A stretch of DNA of 64,000 nt, from positions 62,001 through 126,000 of the forward strand of contig NZ_VSFA01000001.1 in NCBI RefSeq assembly GCF_008119785.1. Reading direction: 5' to 3'. The position numbers were made by a program, and so were the translations under genes. Position 1 is the stretch's first letter. The number at the start of each line of letters is the position of its first letter. A model generated the notes under the pieces. The model was not told the DNA's origin, did not search any database, and worked only from the letters and a program-made list of their open reading frames with translations. Below, piece after piece: positions 26,627 to 34,282 of this stretch. The stretch is from Micromonospora sp. MP36. Its GTDB lineage: Bacteria > Actinomycetota > Actinomycetes > Mycobacteriales > Micromonosporaceae.

Positions 26627-27289
26627 GTGCTGAGCGAGCCGTTCCTGACCACCCGTGACGAGGACGGGTGGAACGTCCCATTGCTGGTCTGGCGTGCGGC
26701 GGAGCCGCTGCTGGCGATCGGCAGCGCCCCGCTGGGCGGTGGCATCGGCGTACGCCGGTGGGTGGTCAACGCGACCGTGCCGATGTCGTACGCCCGGGAC
26801 GACCCGGCGGTCCACCTCGCCGAGCTGGCCGACGGCCTCGGCCTGGCCGGGCCCGGGGTGGGGCTGCTGACCGGGGTCGACGTGGCCGAGGTGGTGGCCC
26901 GGGCCGACACCGGCGTACGGGTCTGGGCCACCGTCGGGCTGGGCACCCCGGTCTGGGCCGCCGCGCCCACGCCCGCCACCCCCGCCCAGCGCGTCGGCAC
27001 GGTCAACATCGTCGTGTACGTCCCGGCCCGGCTCGGCGACGCGGCCCTGGTCAACGCGGTGGCCACGGCCACCGAGGCGAAGGCGCAGGCGATCTGGGAG
27101 CTGGGGATGCCGGCCACCGGCACCCCCACGGACGCGGTCACGGTGCTCTGCCCGGCCGGCGGCGAGGCCGCTCCGTACGGTGGCCCCCGGTCGGCCTGGG
27201 GTGCCCCGCTGGCGCGGGCCGTGCACGCGGCCGTCCGGGCCGGCGGCGCCGGCACCGTCGTGCCGTGGTCCGACCGCCAGTCGGGCTGA
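26627..27289 (+). CDS. cbiZ: Adenosylcobinamide amidohydrolase (CbiZ)
   Basis: A 220-residue protein from GTG 26627 (an ATG at 26579 would add 16 residues of low-quality sequence). CbiZ-family blocks are visible: SSAPLGGG-like IGSAPLGGGIGVRRWVVNATV near the start, GVGLLTGVDVAEV, VWATVGLGTPVWAA, TVNIVVYVPARLGDAALVNAVATATEAKAQA and GTPTDAVTVLCP. CbiZ cuts the aminopropanol side chain from adenosylcobinamide to give adenosylcobyric acid, allowing salvage of external corrinoids. No other cobalamin gene or B12 riboswitch is visible nearby, so it acts as an isolated salvage gene. It is divergent from crp. Confidence 0.85.
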   Translation: MLSEPFLTTRDEDGWNVPLLVWRAAEPLLAIGSAPLGGGIGVRRWVVNATVPMSYARDDPAVHLAELADGLGLAGPGVGLLTGVDVAEVVARADTGVRVWATVGLGTPVWAAAPTPATPAQRVGTVNIVVYVPARLGDAALVNAVATATEAKAQAIWELGMPATGTPTDAVTVLCPAGGEAAPYGGPRSAWGAPLARAVHAAVRAGGAGTVVPWSDRQSG

Positions 27290-27361
27290 GCCGGATCCGC
27301 TCCCGCTCGACCGGCCGGGTTTTTCGACCGATCGGCCATCGTCGCCGCGCTTTCCGGACGG

Positions 27362-27367
27362 TAGCGT
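27362..27367 (+). promoter_or_regulatory. Candidate -10 box upstream of the CapA-like gene
   Basis: TAGCGT is separated from ATG 27376 by 8 nt, with no ribosome-binding site between. This agrees with a leaderless or near-leaderless transcript. Confidence 0.35.
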
Positions 27368-27375
27368 CGCGAACG

Positions 27376-28551
27376 ATGTATTCTCCCGCCACCTCCGTGC
27401 CCCGTCTCCCGCGTCGCCTCGCCGCCGTCCTCGGCGTGCTGCTCGTCGCCCTGCTCGCCGCCGGCTGCGGCAAGTCCGGCGGGGACGGGCCGACCTGGCA
27501 CGCGGGCGCGGATGACGGGTCGGCCGGCTCGACCGTCCCGGCCGAGGCCGACCAGCCGGCCAAGCCGGCGAGCGAGTCCGGCAAGACCATCTCGCTGGCC
27601 GCGACCGGTGACGTGATCATGGGTAACGCCCCGGCCAAGCTGCCCGCCAACGGCGGGAAGGGCTTCTTCGACGACGTCAAGGCCGCGCTGAAGGCCGACC
27701 TGGTGATGGGCAACCTGGAGGAGCCACTCACTGACGACACCGGCACCGGCAAGTGCGCGGCCAACGCGACGAACTGCTTCCAGTTCCGGGCGCCCCCCGG
27801 GTATGCGGCGCACCTGCGCGGAGCCGGGTTCCAGCTGCTCAACCAGGCCAACAACCATGGCTACGACTACGGCCAGCAGGGCTACGAGAACACCCAGTCC
27901 GCGTTGGAGGCGCACGGGCTCAAACACACCGGCGCGCCGGGCGAGATCACCGTGGTCGAGGTGCAGGGCGTGAAGGTCGCGGTGCTCGGCTTCTCGTCGT
28001 ACCCGTGGTCGAACAGCCTGGTCGACCTCGACGCGGCCAAGAAGGTGGTCAAGATGGCCGCCGACCAGGCCGACGTGGTCGTGGTGCAGGTGCACATGGG
28101 CGCCGAGGGTGCCGACAAGACCCGGGTCAAGCCGGGCACCGAGATGTTCTTCGGGGAGAACCGGGGCGATCCGGTCCGCTTCTCGCACACCGTCATCGAC
28201 GCCGGCGCCGACCTGGTCATCGGGCACGGGCCGCACGTGCTGCGGGGCATGGAGGTCTATCGGGGGCGGCTGATCGCGTACAGCCTGGGCAACTTCGCCG
28301 GCGGCGGGCGGTCACTGAACCCCTCCGGTCGGCTGGGCTGGGGCGGGGTGCTGAAGGTCTCGGTCAAGGCAGACGGCAGCTTCGTGGCGGGCCAGTTCAC
28401 CTCGACCGCGATGAACTCGGTGGGGCGGCCGGCGATCGACCGGCAGCACCGCGGCCTCGGACTGGTCCGCGAGGTGAGCCGGGCCGACTTCCCGCAGACC
28501 GGTCCCACCATCGACGAGGCGGGCCGGATCAGCCCCCCGGCGGGCGCCTGA
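27376..28551 (+). CDS. CapA-family (poly-gamma-glutamate synthesis type) lipoprotein
   Basis: A 391-residue protein with a lipoprotein signal ending [12 protein letters not shown] (Cys31) and a ~50-residue Gly/Ala/Asp-rich spacer. Residues ~75-340 are the CapA/PGA_cap metallophosphoesterase-like fold: [67 protein letters not shown] and [13 protein letters not shown], with the Asp, Asn and His residues typical of the family. CapA proteins are needed for poly-gamma-glutamate anchoring or export in Bacillus, but no pgsB/pgsC-type gene lies here, and in actinomycetes many CapA homologues have no known function. A fragment of its signal region is duplicated at 24646-24702. Confidence 0.87.
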   Translation: MYSPATSVPRLPRRLAAVLGVLLVALLAAGCGKSGGDGPTWHAGADDGSAGSTVPAEADQPAKPASESGKTISLAATGDVIMGNAPAKLPANGGKGFFDDVKAALKADLVMGNLEEPLTDDTGTGKCAANATNCFQFRAPPGYAAHLRGAGFQLLNQANNHGYDYGQQGYENTQSALEAHGLKHTGAPGEITVVEVQGVKVAVLGFSSYPWSNSLVDLDAAKKVVKMAADQADVVVVQVHMGAEGADKTRVKPGTEMFFGENRGDPVRFSHTVIDAGADLVIGHGPHVLRGMEVYRGRLIAYSLGNFAGGGRSLNPSGRLGWGGVLKVSVKADGSFVAGQFTSTAMNSVGRPAIDRQHRGLGLVREVSRADFPQTGPTIDEAGRISPPAGA

Positions 28552-28599
28552 CGCCGGTCGCCGCGGGCGTGGGCCCACCGGGACGTCGGCCGGGCGACG

Positions 28600-28605
28600 T
28601 AGGCT
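28600..28605 (+). promoter_or_regulatory. Candidate -10 box for leaderless nth operon
   Basis: TAGGCT, then 7 nt, then GTG 28613. No ribosome site is present. It would drive nth and the two genes coupled to it by GTGA overlaps. Confidence 0.45.
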
Positions 28606-28612
28606 GGCCGGC

Positions 28613-29392
28613 GTGACCACGCGCGCCACCGAGACCGACCTCGGTCGTACCCGCCGGGCGCGGCGGATCGGCCGGATGCTGACCGAGACGCACCCCGACG
28701 CGCACTGTGAACTCGACCACGCCAACGCGCTGGAGCTGGCGGTCGCCACGATCCTGTCGGCCCAGTGCACCGACAAGAAGGTCAACGAGGTCACCCCGAA
28801 GCTCTTCGCCCGCTACCGCACCGCCGCCGACTACGCCGGCGCGGACCGCACGGAGCTGGAGGAGCTGATCCGGCCGACCGGGTTCTACCGCAACAAGACC
28901 AGTTCGCTGATCAACCTCGGCCGCGCCCTCTGTGAGCGGTACGACGGCGAGGTCCCCGGCCGGCTGGCCGACCTGGTCACCCTCCCCGGCATCGGTCGCA
29001 AGACCGCCAACGTGATCCTCGGCAACGCCTTCGACGTCCCCGGCATCACCGTGGACACCCACTTCCAGCGGCTGGTGCAGCGGTGGCGGCTGACCACCGA
29101 GACCGACCCGGTGAAGATCGAGCACGCCATCGGCGCCCTGTACCCGAAGCGCGACTGGACGATGCTGTCGCACCGGATCATCTTCCACGGGCGGCGGGTC
29201 TGCCACGCCCGCAAGCCGGCCTGCGGCGCCTGCACGCTGGCGAAGCTCTGCCCGGCGTACGGCACCGGCCCGACCGATCCGGTGGCCGCCGCCAAGCTGC
29301 TCAAGGGGCCCCGCGCTCGGGACCTCGCGGCGGCCGTCGGCATCGACCCGGACCTGGTGCCGCAGCAGGCGGTCGCGGCGGAGGTGCCGTGA
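28613..29392 (+). CDS. nth: Endonuclease III (DNA glycosylase/AP lyase)
   Basis: A 259-residue HhH-GPD enzyme. It shows the helix-hairpin-helix [20 protein letters not shown], the catalytic lysine (TDKKVNEVT) and aspartate ([13 protein letters not shown]), and the C-terminal iron-sulfur ligands with spacing C-6-C-2-C-5-C ([17 protein letters not shown]). It removes oxidised pyrimidines in base excision repair. The start GTG is positioned right after a -10-like element, giving a leaderless mRNA; the N-terminus [19 protein letters not shown] fits the length of actinobacterial orthologues. Its stop overlaps the next start (GTGA). The nth-thioredoxin-NUDIX-marP order is conserved in M. tuberculosis (Rv3674c-Rv3671c). 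Confidence 0.95.
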   Translation: MTTRATETDLGRTRRARRIGRMLTETHPDAHCELDHANALELAVATILSAQCTDKKVNEVTPKLFARYRTAADYAGADRTELEELIRPTGFYRNKTSSLINLGRALCERYDGEVPGRLADLVTLPGIGRKTANVILGNAFDVPGITVDTHFQRLVQRWRLTTETDPVKIEHAIGALYPKRDWTMLSHRIIFHGRRVCHARKPACGACTLAKLCPAYGTGPTDPVAAAKLLKGPRARDLAAAVGIDPDLVPQQAVAAEVP

Positions 29393-29997
29393 CCGCCCGT
29401 CTCGCGTACCTGCTCGTCCCGTTGCTGCTGACGGTGGCCGGCTGTACCGGCACCGCGACCGAGCCGGAGCGGCCGGCGTCGGCGGCCCGGCCCGAGCGTC
29501 CCTCGCCGTTCGCCGACTGCGCCCCGCTGACCGCCACGCCGCCCTCGGCCGCCCCGGCGCCGGCCGGCAGCCCGGGTGACCCGCTGCCCGAGCTGACCCT
29601 CTCCTGCTTCACCGGGGGCGCACCGGTGCCGCTGCGCGACGTCAAGGGCCCGGCGGTGATCAACGTCTGGGCGTCCTGGTGCCAGCCCTGCCGCAAGGAG
29701 CTGCCCGCCTTCCAGCGGCTCAGCGAGCGGGCCGCCGGCCGGTTCCAGGTGATCGGGGTGAACAGCCGGGACAGTCGCGGCGGGGCGCAGTCCATCGGCG
29801 AGGACTTCGGCGTCCGTTTCCCCATGCTCGTCGACCAGGGGGACGCGTTCGAGCGGGCGCTGCACCGGAACGCCTTCCCGCTGACCGTCTTCGTCGACGC
29901 GGACGGTCGGATCCGGCACACCGACTCCACCGGCGCGCTGGACGACGCCCGCCTCGCCGAGCTGGTCCGGAAGCACCTCGGCGTGGAGGTCACGTGA
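29389..29997 (+). CDS. TlpA/ResA-like membrane-anchored thioredoxin lipoprotein
   Basis: A 202-residue protein starting at GTG 29389, overlapping nth. The signal ends LTVAGCTG (Cys19, lipobox). After a Pro-rich spacer the thioredoxin fold starts near residue 70, with [18 protein letters not shown] containing the redox motif CQPC, the GVNSRDS segment and the cis-proline in [14 protein letters not shown]. It works outside the membrane as a thiol-disulfide protein, probably a reductant, as in the TlpA/ResA/CcmG group. The conserved neighbourhood corresponds to Rv3673c. Its stop overlaps the NUDIX start. Confidence 0.9.
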   Translation: MTARLAYLLVPLLLTVAGCTGTATEPERPASAARPERPSPFADCAPLTATPPSAAPAPAGSPGDPLPELTLSCFTGGAPVPLRDVKGPAVINVWASWCQPCRKELPAFQRLSERAAGRFQVIGVNSRDSRGGAQSIGEDFGVRFPMLVDQGDAFERALHRNAFPLTVFVDADGRIRHTDSTGALDDARLAELVRKHLGVEVT

Positions 29998-30713
29998 GCG
30001 CGAACAGCGGAGGCCCGGGCAGGACCCGGCGGCCGCCGGGGTGGCTCGACCCGCTGCTCGACCGCCTCGGCACCGCCCGCGCCGAGGACTTCACCCGGCT
30101 CACCACCCCGGAGAGCGGCGGCCGGGAGAGCGCGGTGCTGGTGCTGCTCGGCGAGGAGCCGGCGGCCGGCCCGGACGTGCTGATCCTTCAGCGCGCCGCC
30201 ACGCTGCGCAACCACGCTGGGCAGCCGGCCTTCCCCGGCGGCGCGGCCGACCCGGAGGACGTCGACGCCAGCGCCACCGCGCTGCGCGAGGCGAACGAGG
30301 AGGTCGGGCTCGACCCGGCCAGCGTCACCGTCCTGGCCGAGCTGCCCCGGCTCTGGATCCCGGTGAGCGACTTCGTGGTCACCCCGGTGCTCGCCTGGTG
30401 GCACGCCCCGCACCCGGTGCACCCCCGCGAGCCGGCCGAGGTCGCGCACGTCGCCCGGCTGCCGGTCGCCGAGCTGGTCGACCCGGAGAACCGGATGCGG
30501 GTACGCCATCCGAGCGGCTGGATCGGCCCGGCCTTCTCGGTGCGCGGGATGCTGGTCTGGGGCTTCACCGCCGGGGTGCTGAGCACCCTGCTGGAGATGG
30601 GGGGCTGGGCCCGCCCGTGGCCGCGTTCCCGGGTGGTGGAGCTGCCCCCGACCGGGGCCGCCCCGGCGCCCTCGGCCGGCACCGACGAGGTCGACGAGAG
30701 CCCGGTCCGCTGA
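29994..30713 (+). CDS. NUDIX hydrolase, CoA pyrophosphatase type (NudL-like)
   Basis: A 239-residue protein, GTG start overlapping the previous stop. The family-specific region upstream of the Nudix box is visible (VLILQRAATLRNHAGQPAF), as is the box itself: GGAADPEDVDASATALREANEEVGL, where the glycine and the REANEEVGL glutamates match the GX5EX7REUXEEXGU consensus with a short insertion. Enzymes of this kind cleave CoA and acyl-CoA to phosphopantetheine and 3',5'-ADP in peroxisomes and bacteria. The substrate is assumed from family features. The C-terminal ~40 residues are disordered. It sits in the nth operon ahead of the serine-protease gene. Confidence 0.88.
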   Translation: MSANSGGPGRTRRPPGWLDPLLDRLGTARAEDFTRLTTPESGGRESAVLVLLGEEPAAGPDVLILQRAATLRNHAGQPAFPGGAADPEDVDASATALREANEEVGLDPASVTVLAELPRLWIPVSDFVVTPVLAWWHAPHPVHPREPAEVAHVARLPVAELVDPENRMRVRHPSGWIGPAFSVRGMLVWGFTAGVLSTLLEMGGWARPWPRSRVVELPPTGAAPAPSAGTDEVDESPVR

Positions 30714-30787
30714 TTCGCCCCGGTGAGCTCCGCCGATCTGACGGTCACGTTCCGCGAGCGGTGGGCCCCTGCCGGGCCGGCTGCCCG

Positions 30788-30793
30788 TACCCT
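30788..30793 (+). promoter_or_regulatory. Candidate -10 box for leaderless marP-like gene
   Basis: TACCCT followed by 6 nt and GTG 30800, without a ribosome-binding site. Confidence 0.45.
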
Positions 30794-30799
30794 TGACGG

Positions 30800-31978
30800 G
30801 TGTCCGCCGTGGATCTCGTCCTGCTTCTGCTCATGCTCGTGTTCGCGATCAGCGGATACCGCCAGGGCTTCGTCATCGGGGCGCTGTCGTTCTCCGGGTT
30901 CTTCCTCGGCGCGCTGCTGGGGCTCCAGGTCGGCCCGCTGGCGGCCCGGCAGTTCGCCGACGGCGGCACCCGGGTGCTGATCTCCCTGGTCGCGATCTTC
31001 GGGCTCGCCGTGCTCGGCCAGGCGCTCGCCGGCTGGATCGGCTCCAACCTGCGGGCCGCGATCACCGGCTCCGCCGGGCGCAAGATCGACGACATCGGTG
31101 GGGCCTTCATCTCGGTCTTCGCGGTCATGCTGGTGGCCTGGCTGGTCGCGGTGCCGCTGGGCTCCTCGTCGCTGCCCTGGCTGGCTTCCTCGGTCCGCAA
31201 CAGCGCCCTGCTCACCGTGGTCGACCGGGTCCTGCCGGACAAGGCGCAGCAGCTGTCCACGGCGCTGCGCGACACCGTCGACACCAACGGCTTCCCGGAC
31301 GTGTTCGGTGACCTCGCGCCGACCCGCGCCCGCCAGGTCGCCCCGCCGGACCCGGCGCTGGCCGGCTCCCAGGTCGTCGCGAACAGCCAGCGGTCGGTGG
31401 TGAAGGTGTTGGGCTCCGCGCCGAGCTGCGCCCGCCGCATCGAGGGCTCCGGCTTCGTGTACGCGGACGACCGGGTGATGACCAACGCACACGTGGTGGC
31501 GGGCACCCGCTCGGTGGCCGTGGAGCTGCGCGGCGAGCGGTACGACGGTGAGGTGATCGTCTACGACCCGGCCCGGGACCTGGCCGTGTTGCACGTGCCG
31601 GGGCTGCCCGGTCCGTCGCTGCGCTTCGCCGCCGGGCCGGCCGGCAGCGGGGCGGACGCCATCGTGCTGGGCTTCCCCCTCGACGGCCCGTACGACGCCC
31701 GCCCGGCCCGGATCCGGGACGTCGACCGGATCACCGGGCCGGACATCTACTCCTCGGGGGACGTGACCCGGGAGATCTACACGATCCGGGCGCTGGTCCG
31801 CAGCGGCAACTCGGGCGGCCCGCTCGTCTCCTCGAACGGGCTGGTGCTCGGGGTGATCTTCGCGGCGGCGGCCGACGACCCGAACACCGGCTTCGCGGTG
31901 ACCGCCGCCGAGGCCCGGCCGGTGGCGCTGGCCGGCGCGGAGCGTACCCGGGCCGTCGCCACCGGCGACTGCACCTGA
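30800..31978 (+). CDS. MarP-like membrane serine protease (CvpA domain plus trypsin-like protease)
   Basis: A 392-residue protein. Residues 1-~165 carry four hydrophobic helices of the colicin V production type (VDLVLLLLMLVFAISGYRQG at the start). Residues ~200-385 are a periplasmic chymotrypsin-fold protease with the triad His in MTNAHVVAG, Asp in YDPARDLAVLHV and Ser in RSGNSGGPLVS; two cysteines (SAPSCARR and the C-terminal GDCT) may form the regulatory disulfide known for MarP. In M. tuberculosis Rv3671c is required for resistance to acid and oxidative stress by activating cell-wall hydrolases. The gene order matches that locus. Its 3' end meets the PAP2 gene with a 3-bp gap. Confidence 0.9.
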   Translation: MSAVDLVLLLLMLVFAISGYRQGFVIGALSFSGFFLGALLGLQVGPLAARQFADGGTRVLISLVAIFGLAVLGQALAGWIGSNLRAAITGSAGRKIDDIGGAFISVFAVMLVAWLVAVPLGSSSLPWLASSVRNSALLTVVDRVLPDKAQQLSTALRDTVDTNGFPDVFGDLAPTRARQVAPPDPALAGSQVVANSQRSVVKVLGSAPSCARRIEGSGFVYADDRVMTNAHVVAGTRSVAVELRGERYDGEVIVYDPARDLAVLHVPGLPGPSLRFAAGPAGSGADAIVLGFPLDGPYDARPARIRDVDRITGPDIYSSGDVTREIYTIRALVRSGNSGGPLVSSNGLVLGVIFAAAADDPNTGFAVTAAEARPVALAGAERTRAVATGDCT

Positions 31979-31981
31979 GCG

Positions 31982-32842
31982 CTACCGCGGCGTGCCGTCC
32001 GGGCGGGTGTCGGCGAGTTCCGGCTCGACACCCTCCCGTACGGTCCGGGCCGGCCGGTGACCGGTCCGGGCCCGCCAGGTGGTGAAGGCCGCCGCGGTCG
32101 CCGCGAGCACCGCCAGGCCCAGCAGCCACCCGCCCACCACGTCGCTGGTCCAGTGCACACCGAGCGCGATCCGGCTGAGCCCGGTCACCACCGCGATCAG
32201 CACCGCCACCACCCAGAGCGCCCAGCGCAGCGGCCGCCGGCCCTGGGTGAACGGCAGGAAGACCAGCAGCAGCACCCCGGCGGCCAGGGTCGCGTTCAGC
32301 GCGTGCCCGGACGGGAAGGCGAACCCGGTCGCCCGGGCCACCGGGTCGAGCAGGCTCGGCCGCTGCCGCCCGACCAGCACCTTGAGCAGGCCGCCGAGCA
32401 GGCCGCCGACGGCCATCGTGGTGACCACCCAGAGCGCCAGCGGCCATAATTCGGCCTTCGCGCCGCGAGACGGCGCTCCGGACCGAATGACGGCCGGCCG
32501 CGGGGCCCCACGGAGCAGCAGCCAGGCCACCACGACCGCCGCGGCGGCCCGCAGCGGGTTGGGCGCGAAGACGTCGGTCCAGACGCTCATCACCCGTACC
32601 CAGGCGGGGTGGTCGAGGGCGTACCGGTGCAGTGCGTCGGACACCGTGGCGTCCAGCCGGAACAGCGGCGGCCAGGCGGCCAGCACCAGGAGCGCCAGCA
32701 GGGTGAACGGGACCAGCACCAGGAAGGCCGCGGCGGCGGCCAGGGTGAGCCGGAGCCCCAGCGAATGGTCCGGGTCCAACCGGCGGCTCCGCCAGGACCG
32801 CTGGTGGCTGGCGGTCCGACTGCCGGCGCCCGACGCGTTCAT
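31982..32842 (-). CDS. PAP2-superfamily membrane phosphatase
   Basis: A 286-residue protein from ATG 32842 (an upstream start at 32863 would add seven residues). After a basic N-terminus there are about six membrane helices. The three PAP2 signature blocks are intact: KVLVGRQRP, FPSGHALN and SRIALGVHWTSDVVGGW. Such enzymes dephosphorylate lipid phosphates such as undecaprenyl pyrophosphate or phosphatidic/phosphatidylglycerol phosphate. It is convergent with the marP-like gene and upstream of mycP on the same strand but not overlapping it; a role in envelope lipid recycling is probable. Confidence 0.9.
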   Translation of the reverse strand: MNASGAGSRTASHQRSWRSRRLDPDHSLGLRLTLAAAAAFLVLVPFTLLALLVLAAWPPLFRLDATVSDALHRYALDHPAWVRVMSVWTDVFAPNPLRAAAAVVVAWLLLRGAPRPAVIRSGAPSRGAKAELWPLALWVVTTMAVGGLLGGLLKVLVGRQRPSLLDPVARATGFAFPSGHALNATLAAGVLLLVFLPFTQGRRPLRWALWVVAVLIAVVTGLSRIALGVHWTSDVVGGWLLGLAVLAATAAAFTTWRARTGHRPARTVREGVEPELADTRPDGTPR

Positions 32843-32882
32843 GCGGTCACCCCTACCCACCAAGGCCCCGGCCAGACCCGGG

Positions 32883-34196
32883 TCAGCGACGCGACTGGCG
32901 GAACCGACGGACCGCCAGCGCTGCGCCGGTGACCAGGGCGACGCACAGCGCGAGGCCGGTCCAGAGCCGCTCCTGCGGCGCCGAGTCGTCGGCCTGGCCG
33001 GCCGGGTGGGCCGACCATTGGGCCTGCTGCCTGGGTGCGGTGAAGGTGAACGGGTCCGCGCCCTGGCCGGCGGCCCGGCTGTCCGGGCCGGTGCCGGGCG
33101 CCGGGCCGAAGCCCGCCACGCCGGGGGAGTCGTTGTCGTCGAGCGGGTTCCCGCCCACCGACGGCACGTCGGCGTTCAGCGCGGCCACCGGATCCACCAT
33201 GCCGTAGCCGAACCGGTCGTCGCGGCCGGTGGGGCCAAGGTCCCGCGCCGTGCTGATCAGCCGGTTGACCACGTCCGCAGCCGACATCTGCGGGTATCGG
33301 GCGCGGATGAGGGCGGCCGTCGCCGCGACCAGCGGTGCCGCGAAACTGGTGCCCTGGACCCGCCAGTACGTGCCCGGCGGGCGGGCCCCGAAGACCCCGG
33401 TGGCCGGGGCGCTGAGCACGGTCTCGTGGCCGGTGACCGAGCCGGACCAGAGGTTGTCGTTGCTGTCCAGACCCGTCACGGCGAGCACGCCCGGCTCACG
33501 GGCCGGGTACCACACGTCCCGGCTGGTCGAGCTGGCCAGGTTGCCGGTGCAGGCGACCACCACCACGTTGCGGGCGAAGGCGTAGTCGAGGGCGGCGGCC
33601 AGGGGCTCACTGGTCTCGGTGCCGCCGAGGGAGAGGTTGATCACGCGGGCGCCGTGGTCGACCGCCCAGCGGACCCCGTTGGCGACGGTCATCGCGTCGT
33701 CGTACCGGTTCTCCTGGTCGAGCACCCGGACCGGGAGGATCTTGGCGTCCGGCGCCAGCCCGACCACGCCCCGGTCGTCGTCCCTGCGCCCGGCGATCAG
33801 ACCGGCGACGGTGGTGCCGTGCCCCACCGGATCGGGCACGTCAGCGCCGCCGGGCACCAGGTCGACGCCGGGCAGCACCTGGCCGGTCAGGTCGGGATGG
33901 GAACCGTCCACGCCAGAGTCGATCACGGCGACGATGACGCCCCGGCCGGTGGAACTCTGCCAGGCCGTCTGGGCCTGCAACTTGGCGAGCTGCCACTGCT
34001 CCGCGCGGACCTGGTCCACCCCGGTGGGCTCGTCCAGCGGCGCCAGCGCGGCGGGTTTCCGGACGGCGGTGTTCGGGGCGGCCTGCGCGGGCGTGGTCAG
34101 GGGGCCCGCCACGGTGACGAGGGCGGCCGTCGCACCGAGCAACGCGCGCCCGACGAGCCGTCGGGCGGCACTCACTGACCGCCGATCCCTGGTCAC
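32883..34196 (-). CDS. mycP: Mycosin, type VII secretion subtilisin-like protease (MycP)
   Basis: A 437-residue protease from GTG 34196 (another GTG seven codons in is possible). It has a signal peptide (ARRLVGRALLGATAALVTVAG ... AQA at ~40), a subtilase domain with Asp93 in VIDSGVDGSH, His126 in VGHGTTVAG and Ser in GTSFAAPLVAATAAL, a Pro/Gly-rich linker and a C-terminal membrane anchor (LWTGLALCVALVTGAALAVRR). This is the standard mycosin layout; mycosins stabilise the ESX membrane complex on the outer face. It follows eccC on the same strand with an 86-bp gap. The catalytic residues are all present. Confidence 0.93.
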   Translation of the reverse strand: MTRDRRSVSAARRLVGRALLGATAALVTVAGPLTTPAQAAPNTAVRKPAALAPLDEPTGVDQVRAEQWQLAKLQAQTAWQSSTGRGVIVAVIDSGVDGSHPDLTGQVLPGVDLVPGGADVPDPVGHGTTVAGLIAGRRDDDRGVVGLAPDAKILPVRVLDQENRYDDAMTVANGVRWAVDHGARVINLSLGGTETSEPLAAALDYAFARNVVVVACTGNLASSTSRDVWYPAREPGVLAVTGLDSNDNLWSGSVTGHETVLSAPATGVFGARPPGTYWRVQGTSFAAPLVAATAALIRARYPQMSAADVVNRLISTARDLGPTGRDDRFGYGMVDPVAALNADVPSVGGNPLDDNDSPGVAGFGPAPGTGPDSRAAGQGADPFTFTAPRQQAQWSAHPAGQADDSAPQERLWTGLALCVALVTGAALAVRRFRQSRR

Positions 34197-34282
34197 ATTC
34201 CCCAGCCGTTCATCGCGACAGAAACACGCTGCTCGGAGATTACCGGTTTTCCCGTACGCCACGGAGCCGGTCACGGAGACCG

